Assembly: GCA_964486455.1 (NCBI GenBank)
Contig: CAZAMP010000049.1
Coordinates: forward strand, 1-30,794
Direction of reading: 5' to 3'
Length of the DNA: 30,794 nucleotides
Source of the DNA: CAZAMP01 sp964486455
Lineage (GTDB): Bacteria > Eisenbacteria > RBG-16-71-46 > CAZAMP01
Shown here: positions 23,119-30,794 of the stretch, piece after piece
Layout: each line of letters opens with the position of its first letter
Numbering within the stretch: position 1 is the stretch's first letter
The notes under the pieces: generated by a model
The model's database searches: none
What the model was told of the DNA's origin: nothing
Seen by the model: the letters and a program-made list of their open reading frames with translations, nothing else
Position numbers and translations under genes: made by a program

Positions 23119-25002
23119 ATGAGTCGATGCTCGCGTTGGGTCGTCCTGCTATCCGGTCTTTTGCTTCTTGTGGGTTGCGGGGGTGGGCGGCCGCCGGTCG
23201 TCCTCATCGGACTCGACGGTCTCGATTGGCACATCCTGACACCGATGATCGAAGCGGGGGAGCTTCCGAACTTCGCGCGTTTCGTCAAGGAAGGCTCCAC
23301 GGGCATCCTCCGATCCGAAGAGCCGCTTCTCTCCCCGATCATCTGGTCGACCATCGCGACGGGGCTTCCGCCTGACCGCCACCGCGTGCTCGACTTCACG
23401 GCGCCCGATCCGGAGGGTGGCGATCCCATGGTCGTCACGTCGCTCCACCGGCGCGCGAAGGCGTTCTGGAATCTGCTTTCCGAGCAAGGTGTTTCCGTGG
23501 GTGTCATCGGGTGGTGGGCGACCTGGCCGGCCGAGCCGCTGGAGCATGGCTTCGTCGTTTCGGACCGTGTCGGCTATCACGCATTCATTGGGGAGCACCG
23601 GCCACGGGCGGCGCTCGTCCATCCGCCGTCTCTCACGGATCGCGTTCTGGGGTCACTTCGGTCACCATCGGATGTGACGTTCGACGAGGCGCGGCGGTTC
23701 ATGAACGTCACGCCGGACGAGTTCGCTGCGAAGGACGCTCTCGACTTTACCGATCCGATCGGTCATTTCCGTCACATCTACGTCACGATGGAGAACATGA
23801 CCCGGCTGGCGGAGACGCTCTACCGTGAACGACGTCCGGCGGTCCTCGCCGTCTATCTCGAGGGGACCGATTCCGCGGGTCACACCTACGGCCGCTTCGC
23901 GCCACCCGATCACCCCTCGACTACCGCTGGGGAGCGGGAGCGGTTCGGCGATACGCTCGCCGAGTTCTATCGCTACCAGGACAGTCTTCTCGGCAGGCTC
24001 GTGGCCGCCGTCGGCGAGGACGCCACCTATGTCATCGTTTCCGATCACGGCTTCCTCACCGGATCAGATCGCCCCGCGCGCGTGGATCCGGCGCGCATCA
24101 CCATCGAGGCCGTGCGCTGGCATCGGATCGAAGGGGCGCTGCTGGCGCTCGGGCCGAACGTCACCCGGGGCGCGACCATCAGCGACGCGACGATACGTGA
24201 CGTGTGCCCGACCGTTCTCGCATTGGCGGGGCTTCCCGCGTCTCGGGAGATGGAGGGGAAGGTGATTGCTCAGATCACTCCACCCGAACTCCAGCCCGGT
24301 CCACGCGTACGCAGCTACGAGGACGCTGCGTGGTTGAAGTCTCGGCAGGCCGATCTCGCGGGAGGCGCATTCGATGGAGACGTGATGGAGCGGCTGGCGG
24401 CGCTGGGATACATCGACGAGGGGGACGGCGAGGACGCGCACAATGCGCGGTCCTGGGTCAATCTGGGCAGCTACTATCGAAACCGTGAGGAGCTCGCCCG
24501 AGCCGAGCGCTGTTTCCGCCGGGCGCTTGAGATCGATCCCGAGAACCTACAGGCTCACAGCAACCTCGGGCGGCTTCTTTACCGAGCGGCCCGGCACGAC
24601 GAGGCCGTCCCTCATCTCAGTCTTGTCTGGGAGCGGGACCCGACGCATGCGTCGGTCGGGCAGAGCCTCTGCATATCGTTCACGATGACCGGGCGGGCGG
24701 CTGATGCGGTTCCGATCGCCGAGAGCCTCTCCGAAGCGTATCCGGATATCCGCGCGTTCAGGGTCAATCTCGCGATTGCCTATCGGATGGCCGGCCGGCC
24801 CGACGCGGCGCTCGGTATTTTGGAGGCCGTTGTTGCCGGTCATCCGGGCGACGCGACGGCCTGGGACAACCTGGGGGACACGTACGTCGAACTCGACAGA
24901 TCGAGCGATGCGGAATCGGCCTACCGGCACGCGCTTCGCATCGATCCGGGAGACACCTATGCCATCACGAAGCTTGAGGCGCTCGCGACCCGTGACGAAT
25001 AA
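23119..25002 (+). CDS. Lipoprotein with alkaline-phosphatase-fold (nucleotide pyrophosphatase-like) domain and TPR repeats
   Basis: The ATG at 23119 has GGAGG eight bases upstream and gives 627 residues. Residues 1-22 end in a lipobox (LLLVGC), so the protein is probably envelope-anchored. Residues about 28-400 are a type I phosphodiesterase/AlkP-fold domain: first metal Asp in LIGLDGLDWH, nucleophile region EPLLSPIIWSTIATG (Ser where NPPs have Thr), EGTDSAGHTYG with Asp and His ligands, and IVSDHG. Residues about 445-615 hold four or more TPR units (e.g. ERCFRRALEIDPENLQAHSN, DAESAYRHALRIDPGDTYAI). It would hydrolyse a phosphate ester or diester, or transfer a phosphate group, outside the cytoplasm; substrate unknown. 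Its stop overlaps the TMTC-like gene by 11 bases, implying joint function. Confidence 0.85.
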   Translation: MSRCSRWVVLLSGLLLLVGCGGGRPPVVLIGLDGLDWHILTPMIEAGELPNFARFVKEGSTGILRSEEPLLSPIIWSTIATGLPPDRHRVLDFTAPDPEGGDPMVVTSLHRRAKAFWNLLSEQGVSVGVIGWWATWPAEPLEHGFVVSDRVGYHAFIGEHRPRAALVHPPSLTDRVLGSLRSPSDVTFDEARRFMNVTPDEFAAKDALDFTDPIGHFRHIYVTMENMTRLAETLYRERRPAVLAVYLEGTDSAGHTYGRFAPPDHPSTTAGERERFGDTLAEFYRYQDSLLGRLVAAVGEDATYVIVSDHGFLTGSDRPARVDPARITIEAVRWHRIEGALLALGPNVTRGATISDATIRDVCPTVLALAGLPASREMEGKVIAQITPPELQPGPRVRSYEDAAWLKSRQADLAGGAFDGDVMERLAALGYIDEGDGEDAHNARSWVNLGSYYRNREELARAERCFRRALEIDPENLQAHSNLGRLLYRAARHDEAVPHLSLVWERDPTHASVGQSLCISFTMTGRAADAVPIAESLSEAYPDIRAFRVNLAIAYRMAGRPDAALGILEAVVAGHPGDATAWDNLGDTYVELDRSSDAESAYRHALRIDPGDTYAITKLEALATRDE

Positions 25003-27001
25003 GGCGATACCGCTGACATCGCCGAAGGGGAGTTCGGCGATCGCATCGCCGCTTCAGCTTCTTCTCCTGGTCATCGTGACGCTCGTCGCGTACGCGCCCT
25101 CGATCGGCAATGGCTTCGTCTACGACGATCACGATCTCATCGAGAAGAACCCTCTCGTGATTGGCGGATGGGAGCGGGCGGGTGAGCACTTCACCACCGA
25201 CTTCTGGGAGCTTACGCGCCATCCGTCGCCATACTACAGACCGATCGTGACGTTGAGCTTTCTCGTCGACGCCCAGCTCTGGAAGATGGATCCGCGTGGC
25301 TTCCACGTTCAGACCATGCTCTGGCACCTCGGATGTGTGCTTCTGATCTACGCGTTCTTTCGTCGCCTCCATCCGCAATCGTCGATGGTTGCGCTGGGGG
25401 GAGCGCTGCTCTTCGCGCTGCACCCGATTCACACTCAGTCGGTGGCATGGATCGCGGGCAGGACCGACGTGATGGCCACCTTCTTCCTCGTGGCGTTTCT
25501 GGCGGCATACCTGAGCTGGCGGAAGGAGGGTGGGAGGTGGCGTTTCGTCCTCATGGTCGTCGCCTTTGCCCTGGCGTTTCTCTCCAAAGAGGTGGCCGCC
25601 GTAGGCATCGTGCTGTTGGTTGCCCTGGAGCTGGCGCTTCGGCGGGATGATCCCGTCGGCTGGCGGCGTCCGATCATCGCGATCACGGTCGCGTTGGTGT
25701 TGCTGGTCGTGCTCCTCGTCGTGCGGAAGGCCGCGATTGGGGCCGCCATCGGGATGATCCCGGGGCAGGATCCTTCCGCGTGGTGGACGCCGGAAGATGG
25801 CGTCTCCTCGCGACTCATCGCCGTCGGGCGAATTCTCCTCTTCTATCTCGGCCGTCTTGTCTGGCCGGTTTCACTATCGCTCGAGGACGGGATCACGCCC
25901 AGAACGAGCATTGACGCTGCTTCCGCTCTCGGCTTTCTTATCGCGGCCGCGCTTGTCGTGATCGTCGTGTGGTCGTACCGGCGGTCTCCGTTGGTCGCCC
26001 TGGGGATAGCGGCGACGCTCATTCCGTTGGTTCCGGTGCTGAACATCCTTCCGCTCTATCAGGCCGCGCAGGAACACTTCCTCTACCTCCCATCGGTCGG
26101 CGTTTCACTTATCGCGGGCGTGGGATTCGCCCGATTGGGCAAGCGGGGCTGGCCGGTGCTGGCGCTTGTCGCGGTGGGGTTCGGCGCGCTCACGTTTGCG
26201 CGAAACCCGGTCTGGAGCTCGGACATCCGTGTGTGGACCGACGCCGCGCGGAAGGCACCGCACAGCGCCCGCGCACACGTGGGGCTCGCGACCGCGTGGT
26301 ACATGGAAACGCAGTCGGATCACCCGAGCGCGGAGGTCAAGCGGACCGCCATCGACTCGGCGCGCGCATCGCTCGCGAGGGGACTGGCGCACGACCCGGA
26401 CTACTTCCACGGGATCCTTCTCGACGGTGTGATCGCGTACGAAACAGGAGACACGCTTCGCGCGGCCGAGCGGTTCGGGAGGGCGCATGCCGTTCACCCG
26501 ACCAACACCACGGCCCGATACAACCACGGGAAGCTGTTGCTCGAGATCGGCCGTGCCGAAGAGGCGCTGTCCGTCCTCGCTCCGGCGCGGCACCACCTCG
26601 GCGGCGACCCTCACTTCGAGTACGTCTACGCGCGCGCCCTCTGGGCCACGGGGCGCCGGGATCAGGCGATCAGCGTGCTCCGTCGGGCGGTCGTCGAGCT
26701 GGTTCCGCATTGGGGGGAGTTCTGGCTTCATCTGGGGCACTGGTACGTCGAGATGGGAAACGACCGCGACGGGCTGGCGGCGCTCGAACGAGCGGCCATG
26801 TCCTTCCCCAATCATCCCGGGTTGCTCTACAACATCGCCTGCCTGCAGTCCCGGCGGGGCCGCCTGGACGACGCGATGGCGAGTCTCGAGGCCGCCATCC
26901 GGGCGGGATACGCCAACCGCGACCAAATCGCCCGTGATTCCGATCTCGATCCCCTGCGCTCGGATCCTCGTTTCGAAGCTGCTTTTTCCCGGATACCGTA
27001 G
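24992..27001 (+). CDS. TMTC-like multipass membrane glycosyltransferase with C-terminal TPRs
   Basis: The frame opens upstream, but there it is out of frame with the preceding gene; the GTG at 24992, overlapping the previous stop, is the best start and gives 669 residues. TM1 spans about residues 19-37 and is followed by FVYDDHDLIEKNP with the D45-D46 pair typical of GT-C enzymes. Then come YYRPIVTLSF, a WHLGCVLLIY helix and ALLFALHPIHTQSVAWIAGRTD, the strongest signature of TMTC O-mannosyltransferases (compare HPIHTEAVAxIVGRxD). About ten helices are followed by TPR units from about residue 430 to the end. Eukaryotic TMTCs transfer mannose from a lipid carrier to proteins; a bacterial protein O-glycosyltransferase in the inner membrane is inferred. 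Donor and target are unknown. Confidence 0.82.
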   Translation: MTNKAIPLTSPKGSSAIASPLQLLLLVIVTLVAYAPSIGNGFVYDDHDLIEKNPLVIGGWERAGEHFTTDFWELTRHPSPYYRPIVTLSFLVDAQLWKMDPRGFHVQTMLWHLGCVLLIYAFFRRLHPQSSMVALGGALLFALHPIHTQSVAWIAGRTDVMATFFLVAFLAAYLSWRKEGGRWRFVLMVVAFALAFLSKEVAAVGIVLLVALELALRRDDPVGWRRPIIAITVALVLLVVLLVVRKAAIGAAIGMIPGQDPSAWWTPEDGVSSRLIAVGRILLFYLGRLVWPVSLSLEDGITPRTSIDAASALGFLIAAALVVIVVWSYRRSPLVALGIAATLIPLVPVLNILPLYQAAQEHFLYLPSVGVSLIAGVGFARLGKRGWPVLALVAVGFGALTFARNPVWSSDIRVWTDAARKAPHSARAHVGLATAWYMETQSDHPSAEVKRTAIDSARASLARGLAHDPDYFHGILLDGVIAYETGDTLRAAERFGRAHAVHPTNTTARYNHGKLLLEIGRAEEALSVLAPARHHLGGDPHFEYVYARALWATGRRDQAISVLRRAVVELVPHWGEFWLHLGHWYVEMGNDRDGLAALERAAMSFPNHPGLLYNIACLQSRRGRLDDAMASLEAAIRAGYANRDQIARDSDLDPLRSDPRFEAAFSRIP

Positions 27002-27071
27002 TCCGGGAATCAACCCTGTGGGGCCTGCCCGACAGTCGCTAACCCGGTGAAACCTCTTCTGGGCAATGACG

Positions 27072-27077
27072 TATAAT
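27072..27077 (+). promoter_or_regulatory. -10 box of a likely promoter for the DUF3857 gene
   Basis: A perfect TATAAT lies 39 bases before the start codon at 27117. The -35 region (around TGAAAC, 27048-27053, 18 bases upstream) is weak, so activation or an extended contact may be needed. Confidence 0.5.
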
Positions 27078-27116
27078 AGTCTGGCTCCCGCCCAGACACC
27101 GAGGGAAGAGTAAACC

Positions 27117-28598
27117 ATGACACGAATTCACAGGTTTTGGCTGATGAGCGGCCTTCTGGTCGCGGCGATCATGACGGTTCTGCCGGCGGCCGCCCGGCCG
27201 CGCCCTGATGGATGGAATCTCTCCCGTTTTCAAGAGACGGCGTTTCGCGACAGCCTCATGAACGTGCTGGAGACGCCGGGCATGGTCATTCTCGATCGAG
27301 ATCGCGTACGCATGCAGAAACAGGGAGGGAGCGTCGTCGCTGAGGTGGAACGCGAGTGGCTTCTCCTGGTCGGCACACCGGACGAGCTTTCCGAGTTTCG
27401 TACCGTGACGTTCGATGAGTACCGCGGGAAGAAGATCGACGAGATCGAGGCCTACATCATCTCCGACGGCAAGCGGAAACAGGTGAAGGCGAGCAAGGAC
27501 GAGACGTACGACTGCCGACCGTATCGCAAGCACAAGAGCTGGCGTGTGGAGTTCGGCGATCTCCAGGCCGGCGATATCCTGGCGATCCGCTCGAAGACGA
27601 CCCTCGAAGGTGACAATCCGGTCTACTCGCACGCCTTCGAGCGCGAGCTGCCCGTGCTTCAGTCCGACATCACCATCGAAGTACCGACGGAGCTTTTTGA
27701 AAAGTTCGGTCCCGGCTGGCATTGGTGGGCCGGTTCATGGCCGCGTGCCGTTTCGCACAAAGCGTGGGAGCGGCCGACCGCGTGGCGCTTCCGATGGGGT
27801 GAGCGTGACCTCGGTGTCGCCCCCGCAGACAAGCAGCCCAGATCGGTGATGACTGCGTGGACCTTTGACGAGCTGGCCGTTCAGAAAGGCATCGTCGTGC
27901 AAGGAGCCGGGCAGGCCGCGTATGGGGAACGGATGGGTTACCACGGCCCCACGCTGAGCGCGCAGGCGCTGAGCGGCATGATGGCGGGCTCGAGACATCA
28001 CGGTGAGAAGCTCGGCGAGGAATCGCTCAGTCCGACCGAAGCATCGTACGGTGCCCTCGATTGGGAGTTCGTGGCGCAGCGCTTCGCGGATGAGCGCCTG
28101 AAGAAGCACGTCGGGAACATTCGCCACCTGGATAGGAGCGTTGAGCGCATCGTGTCCGGTGCGCGCGGCGATCATGAGAAGATGAAATTGCTGCTCGCGG
28201 ACGTGGCCGGTCGCCTGGAGACGCTTCCCGCCGAACTCGGAACGACGCTATACGATGTCCATCGCCCGGTTGACACCAACAAGCAAGACTGCGCGACATC
28301 AATCGACAAGGCCATTCTGTTGTGCGCGATGGCAAACCGGGCCGGATTGCGCGCCTACCCGCTTCTGGTGATTGAGGATGACTTCGTGCTCCCGCGGGTA
28401 TCACTCGAAGTGTTCGACCGCGTTTGGGTCGTCGTCGAGAGTCCGGAAGGTCGTCTGCTGGCGGATGCCGACACCGGAACGATCGTTCAGGGTGAGGTGC
28501 CGGCCGCCTGGACCGCCGCGCTGACACTGCCGGCGTGCAGTGACGAGACCGCCGTCCTGTGCTACGGCGAGGAAGCGGTCAAAGAGCTGATCAACTAG
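27117..28598 (+). CDS. Exported DUF3857 / transglutaminase-like protein with degenerate catalytic triad
   Basis: The ATG at 27117 follows GAGGGAAGAG; the 493-residue product has an N-terminal signal (RFWLMSGLLVAAIMTVLPAAA). Residues about 50-230 resemble the DUF3857 beta-sandwich (EVEREWLLLVG, FDEYRGKKIDEIEAYIIS, GDILAIRSKT). Residues about 335-460 resemble the transglutaminase core, with nucleophile C392 in KQDCATSIDKAILLCAMANRAG-type context, shortened here to DCATS...LLCAMANRAG. The position of the catalytic His, usually FNHV, reads FDRVW with R435; the Asp is probably D450 (LADADTG). The enzyme may therefore be inactive as a cysteine transferase/protease or use another residue. The usual DUF3857 central and C-terminal domains (DUF3858) are missing. 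Function unknown, periplasmic by inference. Confidence 0.72.
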   Translation: MTRIHRFWLMSGLLVAAIMTVLPAAARPRPDGWNLSRFQETAFRDSLMNVLETPGMVILDRDRVRMQKQGGSVVAEVEREWLLLVGTPDELSEFRTVTFDEYRGKKIDEIEAYIISDGKRKQVKASKDETYDCRPYRKHKSWRVEFGDLQAGDILAIRSKTTLEGDNPVYSHAFERELPVLQSDITIEVPTELFEKFGPGWHWWAGSWPRAVSHKAWERPTAWRFRWGERDLGVAPADKQPRSVMTAWTFDELAVQKGIVVQGAGQAAYGERMGYHGPTLSAQALSGMMAGSRHHGEKLGEESLSPTEASYGALDWEFVAQRFADERLKKHVGNIRHLDRSVERIVSGARGDHEKMKLLLADVAGRLETLPAELGTTLYDVHRPVDTNKQDCATSIDKAILLCAMANRAGLRAYPLLVIEDDFVLPRVSLEVFDRVWVVVESPEGRLLADADTGTIVQGEVPAAWTAALTLPACSDETAVLCYGEEAVKELIN

Positions 28599-28639
28599 CC
28601 CGCGAGAGCGGGTTCGACATCATTGAATGCTACGCAAAC

Positions 28640-28675
28640 GGTCCGGCCGCATCAGCGGTCCGGACCATTGCTTTT
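28640..28675. terminator. Intrinsic terminator between convergent genes
   Basis: GGTCCGGCCGC (28640-28650), loop ATCA, then GCGG, one bulged T, and CCGGACC (to 28666) make an 11-bp stem, followed by ATTGCTTTT. It lies 42 bases after the DUF3857 gene stop and 19 bases before the convergent stop, and may serve both strands. Confidence 0.75.
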
Positions 28676-28684
28676 GGTGCCCGG

Positions 28685-29335
28685 CTAGTTGGACGATTTG
28701 TGCCAGCCCGTCGCGGAACCCATCATCACGCCAATGTGGATCGCGCTGTCGTACCATTCATCCACGACGAATTCCCGCGCGTGATCGTCTCCCAGCTCCG
28801 GAGGGGTGAGCCCGGTGGTTTCCTGCGCGACGAAGAACGACACGCCTTCGATCGGAAACTCGCCGAGAATGCGTCCCAGTACCGGGATCTCCGAAAGCTT
28901 GGGCATCCGGAACTTGGCACCGTAGTAGAGGTAGGTCGTCTCCGCTGACGTGTCGACATCATAGCCGTCGCCGCCGGCGTTTGTGATGTCCTGAATGCGT
29001 AGAAGGCCGATGCCGCCGAAGAGTGAGAAGCGGACCAGCTCTCGCGAGTCAAGCCGACCACCGACCTTTGCGAGGAGGAAGTTCTTCCTGAACTCACCAC
29101 CGAACTCCGGACTGATGCGAATGAGGGGGTCGAGCTCGAGAAACTTGTAGCTGCCCCGGAGGCCGAAGAGGTAGTTCTTCTGGATGTCGTCCGGATCCCC
29201 GCCGCCGTACACGGTCGCTCCCCAGCGTGTTTCGGCGATCTCTTCGAAATCTCCGAACTGGGCGGTGGCGGTACCACTTACGGCTACGAGGAGCCAGAGC
29301 GCAAAGCCAAGGACTCTCGTGGTTCGTATCATCAT
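28685..29335 (-). CDS. Exported beta-barrel-like protein of unknown function
   Basis: Starting at the ATG at 29335 (GGAG five bases upstream; a second ATG directly follows), the product has 216 residues. A signal peptide (VLGFALWLLVAVSGTATAQ) is cleaved near residue 21. The mature protein has alternating amphipathic strands ending in aromatic residues (RWGATVYGGG, YLFGLRGSYKFL, RFSLFGGIGLL, TTYLYYGAKFRM, VSFFVAQETTGL, AIHIGVMMG). This suits a small outer-membrane beta-barrel or porin-like fold. It does not end in the canonical Phe. It is divergent from rsgA and convergent with the DUF3857 gene. No family is recognised with confidence. Confidence 0.72.
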   Translation of the reverse strand: MMIRTTRVLGFALWLLVAVSGTATAQFGDFEEIAETRWGATVYGGGDPDDIQKNYLFGLRGSYKFLELDPLIRISPEFGGEFRKNFLLAKVGGRLDSRELVRFSLFGGIGLLRIQDITNAGGDGYDVDTSAETTYLYYGAKFRMPKLSEIPVLGRILGEFPIEGVSFFVAQETTGLTPPELGDDHAREFVVDEWYDSAIHIGVMMGSATGWHKSSN

Positions 29336-29448
29336 GAAATCTCCACACCTCCATACACCGCCCCACCCCTCCCAGCAGCCGCAGTAGTGGGACTTCGACA
29401 TAGACGCTAGCAGAACCGGCAGACCGGGGCAACTCCCGAGGCCACACC

Positions 29449-29477
29449 TTGTTCCGGATAATCGACGTGACTACAAT
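29449..29477 (+). promoter_or_regulatory. Likely sigma70-type promoter of rsgA
   Basis: TTGTTC (29449-29454), a 17-base spacer, and TACAAT (29472-29477) lie about 100 bases before the rsgA start, in the divergent intergenic region. Confidence 0.5.
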
Positions 29478-29577
29478 CTCTTTCGCTAGACTGGAGTTCT
29501 CACCAGGCGCTTTCGTGGTCGCAGCAGCAAGCTGGTGAGAATTCCGGGTCTAGCGACACCTTGTCGAAGGGAAGCGG

Positions 29578-30501
29578 ATGGGACGAGAGGCGACCGGCCG
29601 CGTGACCGAAGTCCACGCGGCGCGCTGCAAAGTACTGGTTGAGGGCCGGACGGTCGAATGCCGTATCCGAGGGCGCCTGGCGTTGGCCCGGCGTAAAGAG
29701 CGGACGATCCTCGTGGTCGGCGACCAGGTCCGGCTCGATCTGGCGGGCGATGACAGCGTCGTCACGGAGGTCCTGCCTCGATCCGGCGAGCTCAGCCGTG
29801 TCCCCGGGCGGGGGAGGGCCATCCGGCACGTCCTGGCCGCCAACGTGGACCGGGTGATCGTCGTGGCGGCGGCCAAGCGGCCGGCACTCCGGACGGGCTT
29901 CGTGGACCGCTGCCTCGCGGCGGCCCACGTGTCGGATATCCCGGGCTGTCTCTGCATCAACAAGATGGACCTTCTTTCGGACGACGAAAGTGCCGTCATC
30001 GATGACGTGGCCGCCGTCTATGACGGCGGCGGGATCCCCTGTCGCACCACGAGCGCAACGACCGGTGCGGGGATCGATGGATTGCGCGAGCTACTCGTAG
30101 ACCGGACGTCGGTTTTCGTCGGACAGTCGGGTGTGGGAAAGTCGACGCTTCTCAACACGATCAACCCCGATCTTCGGCTGAAGACCGGCGGGATCAGCGA
30201 GGCCACGCTCAAGGGCCGTCACACAACGTCCGCCTCGCGACTTCTCGATTTGGGGGACGGCGCGTTTGTGGTGGACACCCCGGGCATGCGGTCGTTCGGA
30301 CTCGACGAGATGACGCCCGCCCAGGTGCTCCTGGCCTATCCCGAGTTCGCGCCGTACGTGCCGTCGTGCCACTTCAGCGCGTGCAGCCACGTCCATGAGC
30401 CAGAGTGCGCGATCCGCGACGCGGTCGAGGCGGGGGAGTTGGCCGAGTGGCGCTACGACAACTACTGCCGGATCATCGGGAGCATGGACGAGCTGCGGTA
30501 G
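29578..30501 (+). CDS. rsgA: Ribosome small subunit-dependent GTPase A
   Basis: RsgA assists late maturation of the 30S ribosomal subunit. The 307-residue protein shows the diagnostic circular permutation of GTPase motifs: an OB-fold first (residues about 1-70), then G4 (NKMD, about 125), G1 (GQSGVGKST, about 182-190) and G3 (DTPG, about 232-235). The C-terminal zinc-binding domain follows with CHFSACSHVHEPECAI, containing the Cys/His ligands. Length is normal. The ATG at 29578 follows GAAGGGAAG. It stands alone between the barrel-type gene and a promoter-bearing noncoding stretch. Confidence 0.96.
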   Translation: MGREATGRVTEVHAARCKVLVEGRTVECRIRGRLALARRKERTILVVGDQVRLDLAGDDSVVTEVLPRSGELSRVPGRGRAIRHVLAANVDRVIVVAAAKRPALRTGFVDRCLAAAHVSDIPGCLCINKMDLLSDDESAVIDDVAAVYDGGGIPCRTTSATTGAGIDGLRELLVDRTSVFVGQSGVGKSTLLNTINPDLRLKTGGISEATLKGRHTTSASRLLDLGDGAFVVDTPGMRSFGLDEMTPAQVLLAYPEFAPYVPSCHFSACSHVHEPECAIRDAVEAGELAEWRYDNYCRIIGSMDELR

Positions 30502-30550
30502 GTGCATGTTTCCGGCCCAGACCTTCGTGCCTCACTCACGGATTTCCTTA

Positions 30551-30579
30551 TTGAGAGAAAATGGCCGAACGTATATAAT
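30551..30579 (+). promoter_or_regulatory. Strong sigma70-type promoter near the window end
   Basis: TTGAGA (30551-30556), a 17-base spacer and a perfect TATAAT (30574-30579) 50 bases after rsgA. Transcription would start near 30586. Confidence 0.72.
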
Positions 30580-30794
30580 TTATGGACAGTGACGCAATAG
30601 GTCTCATGCGAAGCTACGGATAGAGCTCTCCCTCAGTGATCGGTGGGCCGGCATGATGGAATCATTCACATCTTTGCCCCGATCTTGCATGCCGTTCTCA
30701 GTACGCCACAACCTGCCACTCAAATTGCTCTATCACATGCCCTGTGTGCCAACGTAGCTGAGACACTCTCCCCCCCCTGGTTTACTGTGCAGGG
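30580..30794 (+). other. Noncoding stretch downstream of a strong promoter, cut by the window end
   Basis: No frame with a ribosome-binding site or protein-like composition is seen in these 215 bases, and the GC content drops relative to rsgA. It could be a long 5' leader, an rRNA operon leader or the start of another noncoding RNA. No rRNA or tRNA sequence is visible before the window ends. Confidence 0.45.

Noticed and set aside
1..30794. CRISPR arrays, insertion sequences, phage genes, toxin-antitoxin or restriction systems
   Set aside because: No regularly spaced repeats, terminal inverted repeats with transposase, integrase, or recognisable defence proteins were seen on either strand.

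Overview
The window is high-GC bacterial chromosome with about 19 recognisable protein genes on both strands. No tRNA, rRNA, CRISPR array, transposase or phage gene was seen. The genes point to a Gram-negative, double-membrane bacterium: there are two RND efflux pumps with a periplasmic adaptor, lipoboxes, an outer-membrane-type barrel candidate, and a secreted dehydrogenase with a FlgD/type-IX-like C-terminal Ig domain. That tail, the plant/cyanobacterial-type long IspH and the AlkP-TPR and TMTC-like genes suggest an uncultured lineage near the FCB superphylum (Eisenbacteria/Krumholzibacteria-like). This placement is inference; no marker gene allows a firm one.

Layout. 1-2609: the 3' end of acetyl-CoA synthetase, then a secreted PQQ-type sugar dehydrogenase. 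2610-5594: a decayed DUF72 fragment, a PIG-L deacetylase, a reverse-strand mannose-6-phosphate-isomerase-type cupin and a PANK4-like DUF89 phosphatase. 5598-13132: a tight efflux operon of adaptor plus two tandem RND permeases. 13144-15890: proline dehydrogenase (reverse), an unknown lipoprotein (forward) and a SufR-like Fe-S regulator (reverse). 15891-18021: an AT-rich control region, a possible 28-residue membrane peptide, a hairpin-rich leader and a HEAT-repeat protein. 18081-21326: ispH, convergent and overlapping with an alcohol dehydrogenase, then a GalU-like nucleotidyltransferase.

21327-22284 holds the most unusual element. A near-consensus sigma70 promoter (TTGACC-18-TATAAT) is followed about 650 nt later by a textbook intrinsic terminator. 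The span between them has no convincing protein gene but many perfect hairpins. I read it as a large stand-alone structured noncoding RNA that I cannot assign to a known class.

22285-28598: a secreted Cys-rich protein, an alkaline-phosphatase-fold lipoprotein with TPRs, a translationally overlapping TMTC-like membrane glycosyltransferase with TPRs, and a DUF3857/transglutaminase-like protein lacking the usual catalytic His. 28685-30501: a reverse-strand barrel-type protein and rsgA. The window ends with a second strong promoter (TTGAGA-17-TATAAT) followed by at least 215 bases with no coding potential.

Functionally the window mixes housekeeping genes (acs, ispH, rsgA, proline catabolism) with envelope genes (efflux, lipoproteins, possible protein glycosylation). 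All coordinates and motifs were read by eye; no database search was run.
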